Origin: Candidatus Altimarinota bacterium
GTDB taxonomy: Bacteria; Patescibacteriota; Gracilibacteria; BD1-5; UBA2023
Length of the DNA stretch: 64,000 nucleotides
Assembly: GCA_014377305.1 (NCBI GenBank)
Contig: JACMPW010000003.1
Span: 1-64,000, forward strand
Reading direction: 5' to 3'
In this document: in pieces, positions 20,092 to 34,457 of the stretch
How positions within the stretch are numbered: the first letter of the stretch is position 1
Layout: the number at the start of each line of letters is the position of its first letter
Notes under the pieces: model-generated
The model's database searches: none
Told to the model about the DNA's origin: nothing
The model's input: only the letters and a program-made list of their open reading frames with translations
Position numbers and translations under genes: made by a program

Positions 20092-20625
20092 ATGATCACT
20101 CCATACAACCTCATCCGTAGTGCTCGCAAGAGTCTCTCGATACAGATAGATCCGAGTGGCAATCTGATCGCCAGGGCTCCCATGCGGATGCCTATTGCGT
20201 CTATCGAGAGATGGATCACAGCCAAAAAAGACTGGATAATAAAACATCAAATCAAACGATCCAATACTCCGCAGAGAGCTATACTCAGCGAATTAGATAT
20301 CCGAGATGTCAAAAAGAAACTCTTGGAATATATCATCGTACGAGTAGAGAAACTCTGGGAATGAAAGGGATTACCAAAAATCACGAGTATCAAAATCACC
20401 AAATCAGAGAGACGATGGGGATCCTGTAGTGCTCAGAATTGACTCTGTTTCAGCTACAGGCTCTCTGAATATATCTGAGTAAATACTCTATTTATCGATG
20501 CTATCATCATACATGAGCTCGCTCATCTGAGGGAAAAGCATCATCAGAAATCATTCTGGGAGCTCGTCTATTCGATGATGCCAGACTATGAGAATGTGAT
20601 GAAAAATCAGAACACGATAGAATAA
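20092..20625 (+). CDS. YgjP-like metallopeptidase (M48/DUF45 family)
   Basis: 177 residues. Contains the HExxH zinc motif as IIHELAHLREKHH with a downstream FWELV, matching the YgjP/WLM-like group (HELxHL..H...F). The upstream ITKSERRWGSC segment, followed by a SYRL strand, is the other family hallmark. Predicted cytoplasmic. Three TGA glycines. The start at 20092 is preferred because it matches the family's usual N-terminal NLIRSARKSLSIQI beta strand. Followed by a bidirectional terminator. Confidence 0.87.
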
Positions 20626-20627
20626 AA

Positions 20628-20653
20628 AACTCTCCCGATCCATTGGGAGAGTT
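20628..20653. terminator. Bidirectional terminator
   Basis: AACTCTCCC (20628-20636) pairs with GGGAGAGTT (20645-20653); A-run before and T-run after. Sits between the convergent YgjP-like and Kazal genes. Confidence 0.85.
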
Positions 20654-20666
20654 TTTAAAAATCCAA

Positions 20667-21389
20667 TTATTTAATACTCGCCATGATAGTTTGCACGATT
20701 TTTGCTACTTTTGGATTTGTTTCATCTGCAACAACGAATATACGTACGCCATTACTGAGATCAATTATTTTACCATCCATGACAAGTTTTGTATTGGTTT
20801 TGAGAGCAAACACTCTTACTTCTGCTGGACTCGGACTTTCGACACCACTTGCTGTCAAGCTCACAACCAGTACATGATCTGCTCCATCCGTATATGCACC
20901 TTTATTATATCATTTGTAGTAACTATATTTTGGGAGAGCAAGTGAATATCCAAAATTCTTGTTTTGGTATATGATATATGATCCAGTATCAAATACCATA
21001 CCACTGTTTGTACTGATAGTCGAATCTGTATTTATATTTGTACCTGTACACTCCCCTATATGATCGATTGCGATCTCTCCAGCACTACATGCGTTGCTAT
21101 AGGTCTTCCCATCGGATCCACATACAGGAGCATATTCCATCGTACACATACGCTCACCTGTCTCTGTCATGCTACTACCAGTACTAATCGGTGGTATGGC
21201 TCATGTTTGGGTCGGGAGTGGTATAGAGATAGTGACACCTGATCCAGATAGTATATTCGCAGGGGGAGTAGGACGACTACCCCAGATTCCCCCAGTGCCG
21301 AATATATAGAGAGCTATGGCAAATACTACACTACAGGCGATCACTGTTGTGATGACTGCACCCAGGATTTGAGAGTTTATTTTTTTCAT
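20667..21389 (-). CDS. Membrane-anchored protein with Kazal-type protease-inhibitor domain
   Basis: 240 residues. An N-terminal membrane helix ([20 protein letters not shown]) anchors a Ser/Thr/Pro-rich stalk. Residues ~82-112 form a Kazal domain: the cysteine order [19 protein letters not shown] is typical of the follistatin/Kazal group, which inhibits serine proteases or binds partners. A ~120-residue C-terminal domain ([20 protein letters not shown], then LVVSLTASG) resembles uncharacterised C-terminal domains seen with lipoproteins in CPR genomes. Outer face of the membrane is inferred from topology. Which protease, if any, is targeted is unknown. Confidence 0.82.
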
Positions 21390-21462
21390 GATTCGAATGG
21401 AGTGAGAGAATAAAATCTATATCTCTATTCTCGACGAAACAGCCAAAAAAGCAAGTGAAAAT

Positions 21463-22125
21463 CTATCCCCATACAATCTCTATCTCCTCCTGTCCTCTCA
21501 GATACGTATTGGTCTGTGAAAATGGTCGAGATCCAAAAAAACCACGATGAGCAGAAAAAGGACTCGGATGAGGACTCTCTATAATATGATGTCGACTGGA
21601 ATCGATGAGAGATTTTTTGACTACTGCGGCATTGCCCCAAAGGATAAATACTATACCTACTCGTTCTCGAGAGAGTGCAGTGATAATAGTATCAGTCAAT
21701 TCTTCCCAACCCATATGTTGGTGGCTCGCAGGTTCTCATTCTCGGACAGTCAATACGGTATTCATGAGGAGAACTCATTGCTCTGCCCAGTCAGTGAGAT
21801 CTGTCTGTGTTCTCTGGACTCATATATCGGATTCGAGTTCCTTGAAAATATTGCGGAGACTCGGTTGTGCTCGGGATCAATCTGGCACAGAGAATGAGAG
21901 TCCCATAGCAGCACCAGCTGTATGATACGGATCTTGCCCGAGGATCACAACACGTACCCTATCAAAAGGAGTTGTATCAAAAGCTCTGAAGATATTTTTC
22001 CCTTGTGGAAAACATACTTTTTGCGAATATTCGCTTTTTATAAAATCTGTGAGTTTTTCCCAATATGGCTTCTCGAACTCGAGTGCGAGTACTCTATACC
22101 AAGATGGATGTATATTGACTGTCAT
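21463..22125 (-). CDS. ung: Uracil-DNA glycosylase (family 1)
   Basis: Removes uracil from DNA to start base-excision repair. 220 residues, usual size. Catalytic water-activating loop VVILGQDPYHTAGAAMG at about residues 60-75, the leucine-loop region ESPHPSPFSAHRGFFGS near residue 185, and LLMNTVLTVREGEP in between. The start at 22125 (MTVNIHPSWYRVL) fits the family; an in-frame extension 30 residues upstream looks non-coding. Two glycines, in SDIGVQ and AEQGVLLMN, are TGA-coded. Confidence 0.95.
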
Positions 22126-22241
22126 ATACTCAAGTATAGCAATAGAGGAGGTGAAATCAATTTTATATTCATATATGTATAACAAAGATATTACTATAGA
22201 TTTTTCATATTTCATAGATGAGATATGATGAGAAAAGTATC

Positions 22242-22278
22242 AAAAAAACTCTCCCAATTACTCGGGAGAGTTTTTTTG
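22242..22278 (-). terminator. Terminator for the cyclase gene
   Basis: ACTCTCCC (22248-22255) pairs with GGGAGAGT (22264-22271), flanked by A-run and T-run. Lies 6 bases past the cyclase stop on the minus strand. Confidence 0.8.
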
Positions 22279-22283
22279 ATTGT

Positions 22284-23309
22284 TTATTTTTTATCTGCAC
22301 CATCTGGGAGATTCACTCGTTCGAATGCATCGACTCCATATATCTGTACCATTTCTTCCTTGCCTCTGAGTGGAGAATCTCAGAGATCATGGAATGAAAA
22401 TAGCTCAGGATGTATGATGGCATCATATGTATCTCGAGAGATGATAATATGATGTAGACTCGTATGAGTGAGTCACTCTATACGGGATGCAGTATTAACA
22501 ACATCACCGATCACAGTAGCATCCATACGTCGCTTGGTACCAATTGTACCCATGATCACATCTCCAGTATTGATACCGATACCAATATCGATATAGCGTC
22601 CAATGGTAGATATCTGGAATTTGCTGATGAATTCTTGTATTTCGATCGCAGCATGGATAGCATCATCTGTATGTTCGTCGGCGAATATGGCCAACATACC
22701 ATCACCGAGATATTTATCGATATAGCCATGATGTGAGTAGATAATATCGCCGATACCATCAAAATATATATTGAGGAGAAGGAGCGCTCGATATGGATCT
22801 CCAATAGACTCACTCACTGTTGTGAATTTCATGATATCGAGAAACATAATAGTGAGACGTTTGCGTTCTGCAGTACCAAGAACAATACGCTCATATCCAC
22901 GAAACCCTATCTGAGAATGGATCTCTTTGGGGATAAATGTATCGAATACTTTTTTGAAGTCGTTGTAGTCTTTTTTGAGAATCTTGTTTTCGATATACGT
23001 CCGCTGAAATAAAGAGAGGAACTCAGCATTTTCTGAAAACTCCTCATCATGAGGCATAACGAGTGGATCTCTCTTGTCACGGATAAAGGCCTGAAAGTGC
23101 TGAAATAGTTTGCTATACTCAGACCAATATCTCGAATTAATCACTATATAGCTCGAGAGCATAGCAAAATTCAGAGTTATAATAAGAATGAGATAAAATA
23201 TAGTATCTGACTCAAGAGCATAGAGACTCATCCAGACAATGAGTCATACATTGAGTATGAGAAATGATGACAATAGTATATTGTTCGTACGAGAGATACT
23301 AGTTCGCAT
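22284..23309 (-). CDS. Membrane class III adenylate/guanylate cyclase
   Basis: 341 residues. Two N-terminal membrane helices (ILLSSFLILNVGLIVWMSLY; FYLILIITLNFAMLSSYIVI) and a short helical linker precede a class III nucleotidyl cyclase domain. Metal-binding aspartates are visible in MFLDIMKFTTVSE (~residue 158) and DKYLGDGMLAIF (~202), and the transition-state region in GDVIMGTIGTKRRMDATVIG and VVNTASRIE. It would make cAMP or cGMP on the inner face of the membrane; which one is not certain from sequence. The start at 23309 includes the first helix and follows a TACTAT-type promoter. No receptor for the nucleotide is seen in the window. Confidence 0.87.
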
Positions 23310-23361
23310 AGAGTGATGGATGAATATGTCTCTATAGTATCACAAGAAATGAGAAAACACA

Positions 23362-23396
23362 AAAAATCCCACACCTGACCGTATGGGATTTTTATT
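23362..23396 (-). terminator. Terminator for rpoC
   Basis: AAAATCCCA pairs with TGGGATTTTT around a loop; on the minus strand a T-run follows. Lies downstream of rpoC and just upstream of the cyclase gene's promoter region. Confidence 0.75.
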
Positions 23397-23419
23397 TTTA
23401 CAAAGCTATACCTATGAAA

Positions 23420-26400
23420 CTATACCATACTCGTACTCGATGTCGTGATCTCGAGCTCTGATGAGCTATACTCATCATCGAACTCTCCATCTCGCTCATG
23501 AGCAAAGTACTCACCAACATCTCGATTGTTATCGAAATATTGGAGTGTAGGAATCAGACGACCGATGATGACATTTTCCTTGAGCCCATCGAGATGATCG
23601 ACCTTGCGTGAGCAAGAGGCATCTACGAGGACACGGACTGTCTCCTGGAACGATGCTGCTGAGAGCCAACTCTCCGTAAAGAGTGAGATCTTCGTCAGAC
23701 CGAGGAGGAGATCCACACCGAGTGCCTCGACACCTCCTGTTTTCGCGAGTTCCTTGTTCTCTTTGCGGAATCTGATCACATCGACGATATCACCAGGGAA
23801 AAATGTCGAGTCTCCAGCATTGGTAATACGGATTTTTGAAAACATCTGACGAGCAATGAGCTCGATATGTTTCGCGTTCACCGTCTGACCCTGAGAGGAG
23901 TAGATCTCCTTGATATCATTCACGATATACATCTCTGTGGCGAGCATACCAGCCGTATCCATGAGAGATTGGAGATTGATATGCCCCTCAGTGAGCTTGC
24001 TACCGATCTTGACCGTATCACCCTCGCGAACGAGGATATTTCGACCTGCTGGCACCTCAAATGTAACTCTCTCGAGACCGAGATCTTCGACCGTGATGAC
24101 ATCATCAGTGAGCTTGGTCACGAGGCCCGAATGAGTTGCTTGGACTTTTTGTTTTGATTCTTTGCTTTTTGCGATGATCTGTTTGACCTCGATCGTATCA
24201 CCCTTGGCGATAGTCGCACGCATCGTCTCATCGAGAGTATAGTACTCACGAGTATTGAGCTCGAGTGCCTCCACCGTAACGGTGGTGATATTGCCCTCTG
24301 ACTCAACTGAGATGATATGAGCATCGAAAGGTGCTATCTCAGCAAGATACTTGGGATTGCGAGCCTCGAAGAGTTCCTCCACACGAGAGAGACCTGCCGT
24401 GATATCCACACCGGCTGATGCCACACCTCCCGAGTGAAATGTTCGCATCGTCAGCTGAGTACCAGGCTCACCGATCGACTGAGCGGCGATGATACCAACT
24501 GGAGTACCGATAGTGACGAGATTCGATGTAGCAAGATCCAGTCCATAACACTTCTGACATACACCTTCCTCCGTCTCACAAGTGAGAATAGATCTGACAG
24601 GGACTACTGTAGCACCTGACTCGACGATCTCCTTGAGAACCGTCTTATTGATGAGTGTTCCTGCTGGAGCGATGACTTTTTTGTCAGCACCGAGAACATC
24701 TCGAGCCGTAAACTTACCGAATATCTTGTTCTCAAATGTATCACCAAAGAGTGACTTCTCGATAGTTGAGTCAACTGTCTCGAAGTGGATCGTTCCACAG
24801 TCTTCTTCTCGGGAGAGGACATTCTGTGCTGCATCCACAAGTCGACGAGTGAGGTATCCTGACTGAGCCGTCTTGAGGGCGGTATCAGCCTTTCCTTTTC
24901 GTCCACCGTGTGTCGCGATAAAGTATTCGAGAGTCGTGAATCCTTCTTTGAGATTAGATTTGATCGGGAGCTCGATAGTTTTTCCTGTTGGAGATACCAC
25001 GAGACCCTTCATACCACAGAGTTGTGTCACATTTCCCCAGTTTCCTCGAGCTCCTGAGTCGATGAGATTATAGATTGGATTCTTTGGATCAAAGTTTCGT
25101 TTCATCTCTTTCTCGATTCGAGACTTCACGAGAGACCATACCTGGAGTGACTGTAGATATCGCTCGTTGTCGGTCACGAGACCATGCCAATGTGCTTTTT
25201 GGATTTCTTTGATTTTCTCTTCACCCTCTCAGACGAATACATACTTCTCTTCTGGGATGATCATATCAAATGCTGATACCGTCAGACCAGAGATAGTCGC
25301 GTACTTGAATCCGAGATTCTTGATCGCATCAGCGAGATAGGCAGTTGCCTCTCCACCGAGCATATCGAACGATCGGGCGAGGATTTTTTTCGCTGCATTC
25401 TTGCCGACTGTTTCGTTCACAAATCGGAGAGACTCTGGAAGGATCTCATTAAAGAGGAATCGTCCATATGTCGTATCGATGAGTTGTCCCTCGACTCGTA
25501 TCTTGACTGGAGTATGGAGCGTGATCACCTCGTTCTCATAGGCTGCGAGTGCATCATCACCAGAGGCAAATGCGAGAGTAGACTCTCCAGTATCGATCTT
25601 CGTCAGATAATAACACCCAAGAATCATATCCTGTGAAGGAGCTACGATCGGCTCACCGTTTGACGGATTGAGCATATTCTTTGATGTGACCATGAGATTC
25701 GACGCCTCGAACTGTGCCTCGATCGTGAGTGGGAGGTGGACTGCCATCTGATCTCCGTCGAAGTCAGCGTTGAACGCTGTACAACAGAGAGGATGGAGAC
25801 GGATCGCCTTACCACCGATGAGTACCGGACGGAATGCTTGGATACCGAGACGATGGAGAGTCGGAGCACGATTGAGGAGGACATATTTGCCTTCGATAAC
25901 GGTATCGAGAGCGTCCCAGACTTCTTTAGTCTTCTCTTCGATAATTTTCTCAGCATGTTTGACATTGTACGCCTGTTCGAGAGCGATGAGACGACCGATG
26001 ACAAACGGTTTGAAGAGGGTCAGAGCCATCGTCTTTGGGAGACCACACTCATTCATCTTGAGTTCAGGCCCGACGATGATCACCGATCGACCAGAGTAGT
26101 CGACTCGTTTTCCGAGGAGATTCTGACGGAACCGTCCCTGCTTTCCCTTGAGGACATCAGAGAGTGATTTGAGCTTCTTTTTGCTCGCTGTTGTATACCC
26201 AGGGCGGTTGGATCTGACATCTCCTGAAAGGAGTGTATCAACCGCTTCTTGTAGCATTCGTTTTTCATTTTTGAGGATGACATCTGGGGCACCGAGCTCA
26301 GAGAGCTTGCGGAGACGGTTGTTGCGGTTGATGACACGGCGATAGAGATCGTTGAGATCTGACGATGCAAATCGACCACCATCGAGCTGGATCATCGGTC

Positions 26401-27427
26401 GGAGATCAGGAGGAAGGATCTGGAGAGCTGAGAGGATAAAATTCTCAGGTCGCTGCCCTGACTTAAAGAGTGATGATGCGAGCTTGAGTTTCTGGAGGAT
26501 CTTCTTGTGTTTACTCTTTGGAGAGACCTTGAGTTCTGCTTGTTCTGTTGCGATAAACGCCTTGAGATCGATACGCTCGAGAAGGAGTTTGAGGAACTCA
26601 GCTCCAGTTCCACCCTTGAATACATGAGGGAACTTCTGGTAGATGATACGATAGTCAAGCTCTCCGATGACCTCAGCTGGACGGATAACTTTGAGGAGAT
26701 CTTTGAGCTTGTTGTACTCGGCATCGAGTTGGTCGAGCTTGTTCATGTGCATCATCTCGAGTTCGTGGAATTCTTTTTTCGAGATTTCTTTGCCTTCGAG
26801 CTTGAGAGTGAGATCGTTCATGATATTCTGGAGATCCTTTTGTACCGTGATCTTCTGATTTTTGTATGCGTTCTCGAGCTCAGCGATAGCCTCTTCCCGC
26901 TTATCCTCATAGACATCAGTGACGATATATGAGGCAAAATAAATCACTTGCTCAAGTTTTTTGACTGAGATATCGAGCATGAGACCGATACGAGATGGGA
27001 CTGACTTCAGATACCAGATATGAGCCACTGGAGCGGCGAGCTCGATATGACCTGTCCGCTGGCGACGAACCTGAGAGGTAGTTACCTCGACACCACATCG
27101 CTCACATACAACTCCTTTATATCGGATACGCTTGTATTTGCCACAGGCACACTCGTAGTTCTTGCGTGGGCCAAAAATCTGCTCACAAAAGAGTCCACCA
27201 CGCTCAGGGCGTTGTGTACGGTAGTTGATCGTCTCAGAGATGAGCACCTCTCCATATGAGAGTGCTCGGATATCATCTTTATCTGAGAGTCCGATAGAGA
27301 TCGCTCTGAGATTATCGAGAGATTTTCCTTGGGTGATGTCTCGTTTTCCTGCATGTTTACCGATTTGAGAGTAGTCGGTGATTTTATCATTGAGGAAGTT
27401 TTCGAGATCTTTTGTCATTGGAAACAT
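23420..27427 (-). CDS. rpoC: DNA-directed RNA polymerase subunit beta'
   Basis: Largest catalytic subunit of RNA polymerase, 1335 residues. The active-site Mg2+ loop FNADFDGDQMAVHLP is at about residue 550. The N-terminal zinc ribbon is CACGKYKRIRYKGVVCERCG; the second zinc site is in TCETEEGVCQKCYG. The trigger-loop/bridge region has IIAAQSIGEPGTQLTMRTFH. Only one glycine (after EEKYVFV) is TGA-coded in over 1300 codons, so highly expressed genes seem to avoid TGA. The start is the first ATG; a second ATG three codons on is possible. Follows rpoB after a structured 150-base gap. Confidence 0.98.
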
Positions 27428-27483
27428 AGGTCGTAGGGATTAGGTATTAGAATTTAGGTTTTATGAACCAAATTCACTTTTTG

Positions 27484-27556
27484 CATCCGTATCATATACA
27501 TGAAGAGGTCGTAAGGAGGAGTTATCCTCTTTCTCTTGGACAGTGCCATACGGATG
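27484..27556. other. Nested inverted repeats in the rpoB-rpoC gap
   Basis: CATCCGTAT (27484-27492) pairs perfectly with ATACGGATG (27548-27556); inside lies GAGGA/TCCTC (27516-27520, 27525-27529) with a 4-base loop. In the rpoBC transcript this could fold into a long stem topped by a hairpin. It lacks the T-run of a terminator, so processing or translational control is more likely. Confidence 0.5.
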
Positions 27557-27579
27557 AAGTGGTGGGATGTATGAGGTTA

Positions 27580-31143
<3,564 letters not shown>

Positions 31144-31356
31144 GTAATAGTATGTTATAAATGTAGAATACATTCTTTCCGCAATGTCTAGCGCTCGAAC
31201 CGCTCCATGACAAGAAGGCAGTAATGAGAAAATGAGACTAGATTGACGGAAAAAACTCGAGCAGATGGAGTAACAAAATCGGATATCTGCCAGAGTGAAT
31301 GACGGAATTATATGAAAAATATGAAAAAGTCAATGGGAAATTCTCTATGTAAAAAT

Positions 31357-31381
31357 AAAGACTGCCAATTTGGCAGTCTTT
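31357..31381 (-). terminator. Terminator for trhO
   Basis: AAAGACTGCCA and TGGCAGTCTTT form a perfect 11-bp stem with a 3-base centre, flanked by A- and T-rich sequence, directly after the trhO stop and before the rpoB promoter region. Confidence 0.85.
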
Positions 31382-31390
31382 ATTATATAT

Positions 31391-32476
31391 CTAGCATTCC
31401 ACGATATCCTCTTCTTTCTGACTAGTCGCATATCTCCACTCGATATTAGCGAGTTTGCGATCGAGATGAGCCTGGATACGAGTTATTCCATCTGCGAGAG
31501 TACGAGTCGACTTGTAATCAAATCGATCCCAACTCGTATCCTTCACGAATCCGTCGAGGCGAGCGGACTCATAGCATTCTTTTGAGCAAAAACCTAAGTG
31601 TTTCTTGTATTCTTTTTCACCTGCGATCAGTCTCGCGTTGCATGGAGAGTATCTACAATTCTCACAGTTGTCTGTCGGCTCGTCCGTATAGAGACACTTT
31701 CCTACTGTCGTATGTGTCTGACTATCACCAACCTCCGTCGAGACTCGTCCGTCGAATGTATAGAGATTGCCCAGCCAGTTGCCATCGTTGAACTCGTTCA
31801 CATACTTCACCACTCCACCCTGGAGTGAGTAGAGTTCATCCATACCAGCCTTGTTCATGATGACAGATGCCTTCTCACAGCGGATACCACCCGTACAGTA
31901 GAATATGACCTTTTTTCCTGCGAACTCTCTCTTGTACTTCTCGAGGAGTTGTGGTACCTCTCGGAAGTTGTCCGTCCCTGCTGGGACGGCTCACTTGAAG
32001 TGTCCGAGTCGGTACTCATAGTCATTTCTCATATCGAGGATCGCGTATTCGTCGTTTTTGTTGTCGATGATATCTTTGAATTCTTCTATTTTGATTTCTT
32101 TATGATATTGCTCTACTTCTAGCTGACTCACTTTTTCTCCCATTGTGACTATTTCCTCTCGGATCTTCACACTCAACCGAGAGAACTGGTGTCCATCGAC
32201 TGGAGTTGCTTTTGCATCGATATCTGGGATATCCTTGAAATATTCTGATTTTTCTAGGAATGCTCGGTATGCCCAGCATTGTCCCTGGTTGCCCGTGACT
32301 GTCGAGCTGATCCCCTCGGTCCCGAGATAGACGCGACCATGGAGTCCGATGTCTCGACAGTAGTCGAGGTGCTCCTGAGCAAGCTGATCGAGCTCTGACT
32401 CTGGGATATCGACGAACTTGTAGAATGTGAGGAGTGTATATGCTGGCTTGTGCCGAGCACCGAGTTGTGAGACCAT
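31391..32476 (-). CDS. trhO: tRNA uridine(34) hydroxylase TrhO (rhodanese family)
   Basis: Oxygen-dependent hydroxylation of the wobble uridine (ho5U34) in several tRNAs. 361 residues: an N-terminal acylphosphatase-like domain (LLTFYKFVDI, VYLGTEGISSTVTG), a rhodanese domain with the active-site loop FYCTGGIRCEKAS, the upstream motif ILDMRNDYEYRLGHFKGAV (one glycine TGA-coded), and a C-terminal cysteine-rich tail (CENCRYSPC, CSKEC) usual for the family. Stand-alone gene with its own terminator. Confidence 0.95.
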
Positions 32477-32586
32477 ATATAGTTGTAGCTATAGGATAAA
32501 GAGTCAATTGCGGTTGACGGAATGGATTATAGTGGAAAATCTAAAAAGTAAAATAGATTTGCAATCAAAAAATATATCAATATAGT

Positions 32587-32603
32587 AACCATACCCTATG
32601 GTT
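32587..32603 (+). promoter_or_regulatory. Candidate CsoR operator before the metal cluster
   Basis: AACCATA-CCC-TATGGTT is a perfect 7-bp inverted repeat with a C-rich centre, 23 bases before the ATG of the metallothionein-like gene. CsoR-type repressors bind G/C-centred palindromes near such genes, and a csoR gene lies just downstream. Operator role is inferred. Confidence 0.55.
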
Positions 32604-32626
32604 AGGTATATTCTTTTTCTACACTT

Positions 32627-32704
32627 ATGAAAACTACACAATGCACATGCAATCCATGTACTTGCAAGACTTGCTCTTGCGGTGATGGATCATGTTGCAA
32701 CTAA
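32627..32704 (+). CDS. Metallothionein-like cysteine-rich peptide
   Basis: 25 residues, 8 of them cysteine, arranged as CxC, CxC, CxC and CC: MKTTQCTCNPCTCKTCSC, then GDGSCCN. No TGA. The pattern is that of a small copper/zinc-binding metallothionein. A near-copy of the same arrangement (CTCVDCKCDPCEGKDDACC) forms the N-terminus of the DUF305 protein at 34.46 kb. The palindrome upstream and csoR downstream suggest metal-induced expression. Too short for routine gene callers; coding rests on the Cys pattern and context. Confidence 0.72.
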   Translation: MKTTQCTCNPCTCKTCSCGDGSCCN

Positions 32705-32718
32705 ATCGCACATAAAAT

Positions 32719-32753
32719 CCCGCGGATGCGGGAGGTACTTTCGCTAAAAAGTA
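32719..32753 (+). other. Two small hairpins between the peptide gene and csoR
   Basis: CCCGC-GGAT-GCGGG (32719-32732) followed by TACTTT-CGCTAA-AAAGTA (32736-32753). No long T-run follows, so if they matter they may partly stop or stabilise the transcript after the metallothionein-like gene. Confidence 0.4.
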
Positions 32754-32806
32754 AATCGAGTATATCGAAATCATAGGGTTTTTCAATATATTTTTGCCAT
32801 ATCAGT

Positions 32807-33079
32807 ATGACTCCATACAAGTCCAAGCTCCAAACCAGTATCCGCAAAGCGGAATGAACTCTCAAAAAAGTCGCAGAACTCATCGAGCAAGACGCGTATT
32901 GTGCCGATATTGCTCATCAGGTGAATGCGACTATGGGACTCCTCCAGTCACTCAATCGTGAACTCCTCAAGCATCATCTCGCCTCTTGTGGCTCGACTAA
33001 GCTCGCGAACAATCATCCTGAACAAGGTGCTTTTATCGAAGAGCTCGTTCGAACTTGGGATGTCGCCACTCGCAAATAA
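32807..33079 (+). CDS. csoR: CsoR-family copper-sensing repressor
   Basis: 90 residues, all-helical CsoR/RcnR/FrmR family. The Cu(I)-binding triad is present with correct spacing: Cys32 (DAYCADIAHQVN), His57 and Cys61 (KHHLASC), i.e. C-x24-H-x3-C as in copper-sensing CsoR. Basic N-terminus for DNA binding. One TGA glycine (RKAEGTLKK). Copper binding releases such repressors from DNA. Likely controls the flanking metallothionein-like, membrane and DUF305 genes, with the palindrome at 32.59 kb as candidate site. Confidence 0.92.
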
Positions 33080-33107
33080 TATATTCATATCTAACTGATA
33101 CAACTAT

Positions 33108-33653
33108 ATGACTTTCTCTCGTTCTCACTTTTCTACTATTATATGCTATATCGGTGTCAGCTTCATCACAGGTGCTATCTCTCACTGATTCTTCTCAGGC
33201 ACTCGTTCTCTCATCACTGGAGCTATCGGCGTCGTCTGCTTCATCATAGGAACTCTCATGGAGGAGGGTACGACTACTGGCTGGAAATCTGTAATATCAG
33301 GGGCGATACTCGCGGTCGGGATCGGAGCTGTCACCGGTGGACTCCAGCACTTTCCCGACTCTCCAGAGCGGTCACTGTGGATACTCCCCGTTGGATTCGC
33401 ACTCTCACTCGTATTCTATGCACTCGTACATGGATACAAGTTCAGTAAAAAAGAATATACCTATGCAAGTATCTCTCTCGTATCGGTGATATGTATATCT
33501 ATAGGGATATTCGCTGTCATCGAGAATACAGGTATCACAGGACACAGACATAATGTATCGAACTCGGTGGATCTAGAAACTGCGGGTATCGAAGCAACTC
33601 CACCATCAGAGAATATAGTACCTATGATCGCTCCAAATGATCATCATAATTAG
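33108..33653 (+). CDS. Integral membrane protein of the metal cluster
   Basis: 181 residues with about five membrane helices (IICYIGVSFITGAISHGFF; LITGAIGVVCFIIGTLMEE; VISGAILAVGIGAVTGGL; ILPVGFALSLVFYALVHGY; ASISLVSVICISIGIFAVIE) and a short tail ending in APNDHHN, which could bind metal. Not a family I can name. It starts 28 bases after csoR and precedes the MauE/DoxX-like gene, so a role in metal export or redox at the membrane is inferred from context only. Confidence 0.65.
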
Positions 33654-33692
33654 ATTCATTATTCCTCTTTATTATTTTTTATACATATTTCT

Positions 33693-34388
33693 ATGAAACA
33701 AGCTGATTGCTGTACGGTAGAAAAACTCAGCTCCCTCTTACCACTCTACCTCCTCCTCATGGCTATACTCGTTCTGAGTATAGTACTGACGTCTATATTT
33801 CCTTCCAATACTTTCATGATGTATCTGATGGGAACTTGGTTCCTGTCGTTTGGGATATTCAAGCTTATTGATATTCGTAGTTTTGCGAAGAGCTTTGCTC
33901 AGTATGATATCATCGCAAGAGCATGGCACGGATACGGGTATATTTTTCCTTTTGTAGAGATATGAATCGGACTGATCTATATACTCAATACGGGGATGAT
34001 ATTCATGACAGAGATCAATCTCATCACCCTCGTTGTCTCTCTCCTCGGGATCATCAGTGCGTACCAGATAATCACCACAGGAAAAGTCGTAGTATGTGCC
34101 TGTATGGGTACATACTGGAAGCTCCCGATGACAAAAGTGACTCTCATCGAGAATCTCGCTATGTTCCTGATGGTACTCTACATGCTCATATATCCTGAGT
34201 CTATGATGAGTATGTCGATGAGTGAGTCCATGGATATGTCTGACAGCACCACGAGCCATATGATGCAAGTCGACAAGAGTACGATCATCTCTTCTGAGAT
34301 GATGACTCCTGTGTCGTCCGACGATGCGGCGATGCGGGACCATTGCCGTACGATGCCAGCTATGGCTGGGTGTGAAAAATTCCGCTAA
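33693..34388 (+). CDS. MauE/DoxX-like membrane protein with Cys/His/Met tail
   Basis: 231 residues. N-terminal CC pair (MKQADCC), four membrane helices including a DoxX/MauE-like YIFPFVEIGIGLIYIL and the segment CACMGTYWKLPMTKVTLIEN seen in heavy-metal-associated membrane proteins. The C-terminal ~60 residues are methionine-, serine- and histidine-rich and end HCRTMPAMAGCEKFR. That tail motif recurs (HCKTMPEMAGCEKYQ) in the next gene's product. A copper-binding function for the tail is inferred from its Cys/His/Met content. One TGA glycine inside the membrane region. Confidence 0.75.
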
Positions 34389-34457
34389 TATTCAAGATTT
34401 CTTAAAGTATATCTCTATAATAGTCACGTTTCTTTTATTTTCTTTCTTTTTTCTCCT

